Below are positions 63,189-64,000 of a stretch of 64,000 nucleotides of DNA, piece after piece. Position numbers and translations under genes: made by a program. The notes under the pieces are model-generated. The model was not told the origin of the DNA. It did not search any database and was given only the letters and a program-made list of their open reading frames with translations. This stretch comes from Vespa crabro (Eukaryota; Arthropoda; Insecta; Hymenoptera; Vespidae), in the NCBI RefSeq assembly GCF_910589235.1, contig NC_060955.1, positions 6,297,694 through 6,361,693 of the forward strand, written 5' to 3'. The first letter of the stretch is position 1. Every line of letters starts with the position of its first letter.

Positions 63189-63774
63189 GTGAGTTTATTT
63201 TCATGAATGATGAAAAAGTGTCATTTTATTATTTATTTAGTTATTTATTTATACATTCATTCATTTATTTATTTATTATTCATAAAGCAAGACTGGGGAA
63301 GAAAAAGACTTGGGGAAAATATTTAACAGAGTTTCATTTCGATAAGGAAGCCTTATCGTACAAGATTAGTCGACCCGTTTGTATTATTATGTTTTCACAA
63401 GAACAATATATTTTCTTAGCTCGTAAACATCGATAGATGTATTTGCAGGTGGATAAGAAATATATGTTTGACGAAATCGACAAATATAATGACATTCTTA
63501 TCAGTATTCGCTTTTTACCGATGTGTTAATCTTTCGGTCGATTGATCTCGTATTTGCCATGTGACCGTATGTAATCCAATCGCTCATAGTCTAATTATCG
63601 TCCTGTAAGGTACGACGTCGGTTCAATGACGCTTAATAATTTTTATCGATTACTTCCCTCGATGGCCCTAAGTTCAAGATCAATATAAATAAAAAAGAAT
63701 GACGTTTTTGTTTTAATCGTTGCACGTCGACTGTTGTCATCTCTCTTTTTATATATATTGTACATACACGTACA

Positions 63775-63807
<33 letters not shown>

Positions 63808-63812
63808 AATTC

Positions 63813-63858
<46 letters not shown>

Positions 63859-63897
63859 TTTGAACGTAAGTTAAGATAATCTTTTGTTTTGTTTCAG

Positions 63898-63970
63898 GTG
63901 AGTATATAGAAATCGAATCTGTGACGATATAGTTAAAAACGTGGAAATGGATTTTTCGTTGAGAATATCG
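63898..63970 (+). other. Candidate recursive splice site 2 and short exon F
   Basis: TTTTGTTTTGTTTCAG is followed directly by GTGAGT (border 63897/63898), and 73 bases on a second GTGAGT donor occurs at 63971. Between them an ATG at 63947 reads MDFSLRIS and ends in phase 0. The acceptor-donor juxtaposition repeats the design seen at 55529/55530. Confidence 0.45.
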
Positions 63971-64000
63971 GTGAGTCGTAGTTTTAATCGAAGGAAAGAC

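Overview
The window is eukaryotic, intron-rich and AT-rich nuclear DNA, dense in (TA)n, (GA)n and (CT)n microsatellites. Protein identities, especially an insect-type ryanodine receptor with a mutually exclusive exon pair, point to an insect. Hymenoptera is my best guess from gene style and repeat content, but this is inference.

Layout. 252-24164 (minus): the 5' three quarters of the ryanodine receptor gene RyR, about 39 constitutive coding exons plus one mutually exclusive exon pair and four candidate microexons (12/15, 27, 21 and 24 nt). The gene runs off the left edge just after a calmodulin-binding-like exon, so the channel pore lies outside. RyR intron 1 (19732-24110) holds an opposite-strand ORF with an MST-HMG-box/protamine-like domain. 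27279-28063 (plus): EMC6, five exons. 28743-31230 (minus): an SLC1-family excitatory amino acid transporter, nine exons. 33484-34161 (plus): LSm10. 34380-35858 (plus): NT5DC1-like HAD phosphatase, intronless in its coding part. 35991-36212 (plus): small unidentified ORF. 37459-39586 (minus): cytosolic acetyl-CoA acetyltransferase, eight exons.

40.6-64 kb (plus): mostly non-coding DNA carrying several short ATG exons, each followed by a splice donor. Three or four end in the same phase with a single G, as expected of alternative first exons of one gene whose body lies to the right. One starts Met-Trp-Cys-Cys, like the palmitoylated N terminus of the calcium-channel beta2a subunit. A voltage-gated calcium channel beta subunit is my working hypothesis, not a proof. 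Two acceptor/donor juxtapositions (AG|GTGAGT) in this region look like recursive splice sites. Two non-autonomous DNA transposons (43.3-44.1 kb and 58.6-58.7 kb) also lie here.

Functional theme: RyR (calcium release), a possible calcium-channel beta subunit and a glutamate-type transporter suggest excitable-cell function. EMC6, LSm10, NT5DC1 and ACAT2 are housekeeping genes packed between them. All exon borders were read by eye from splice consensus, reading-frame continuity and remembered family sequence; no alignment program or transcript data were used.
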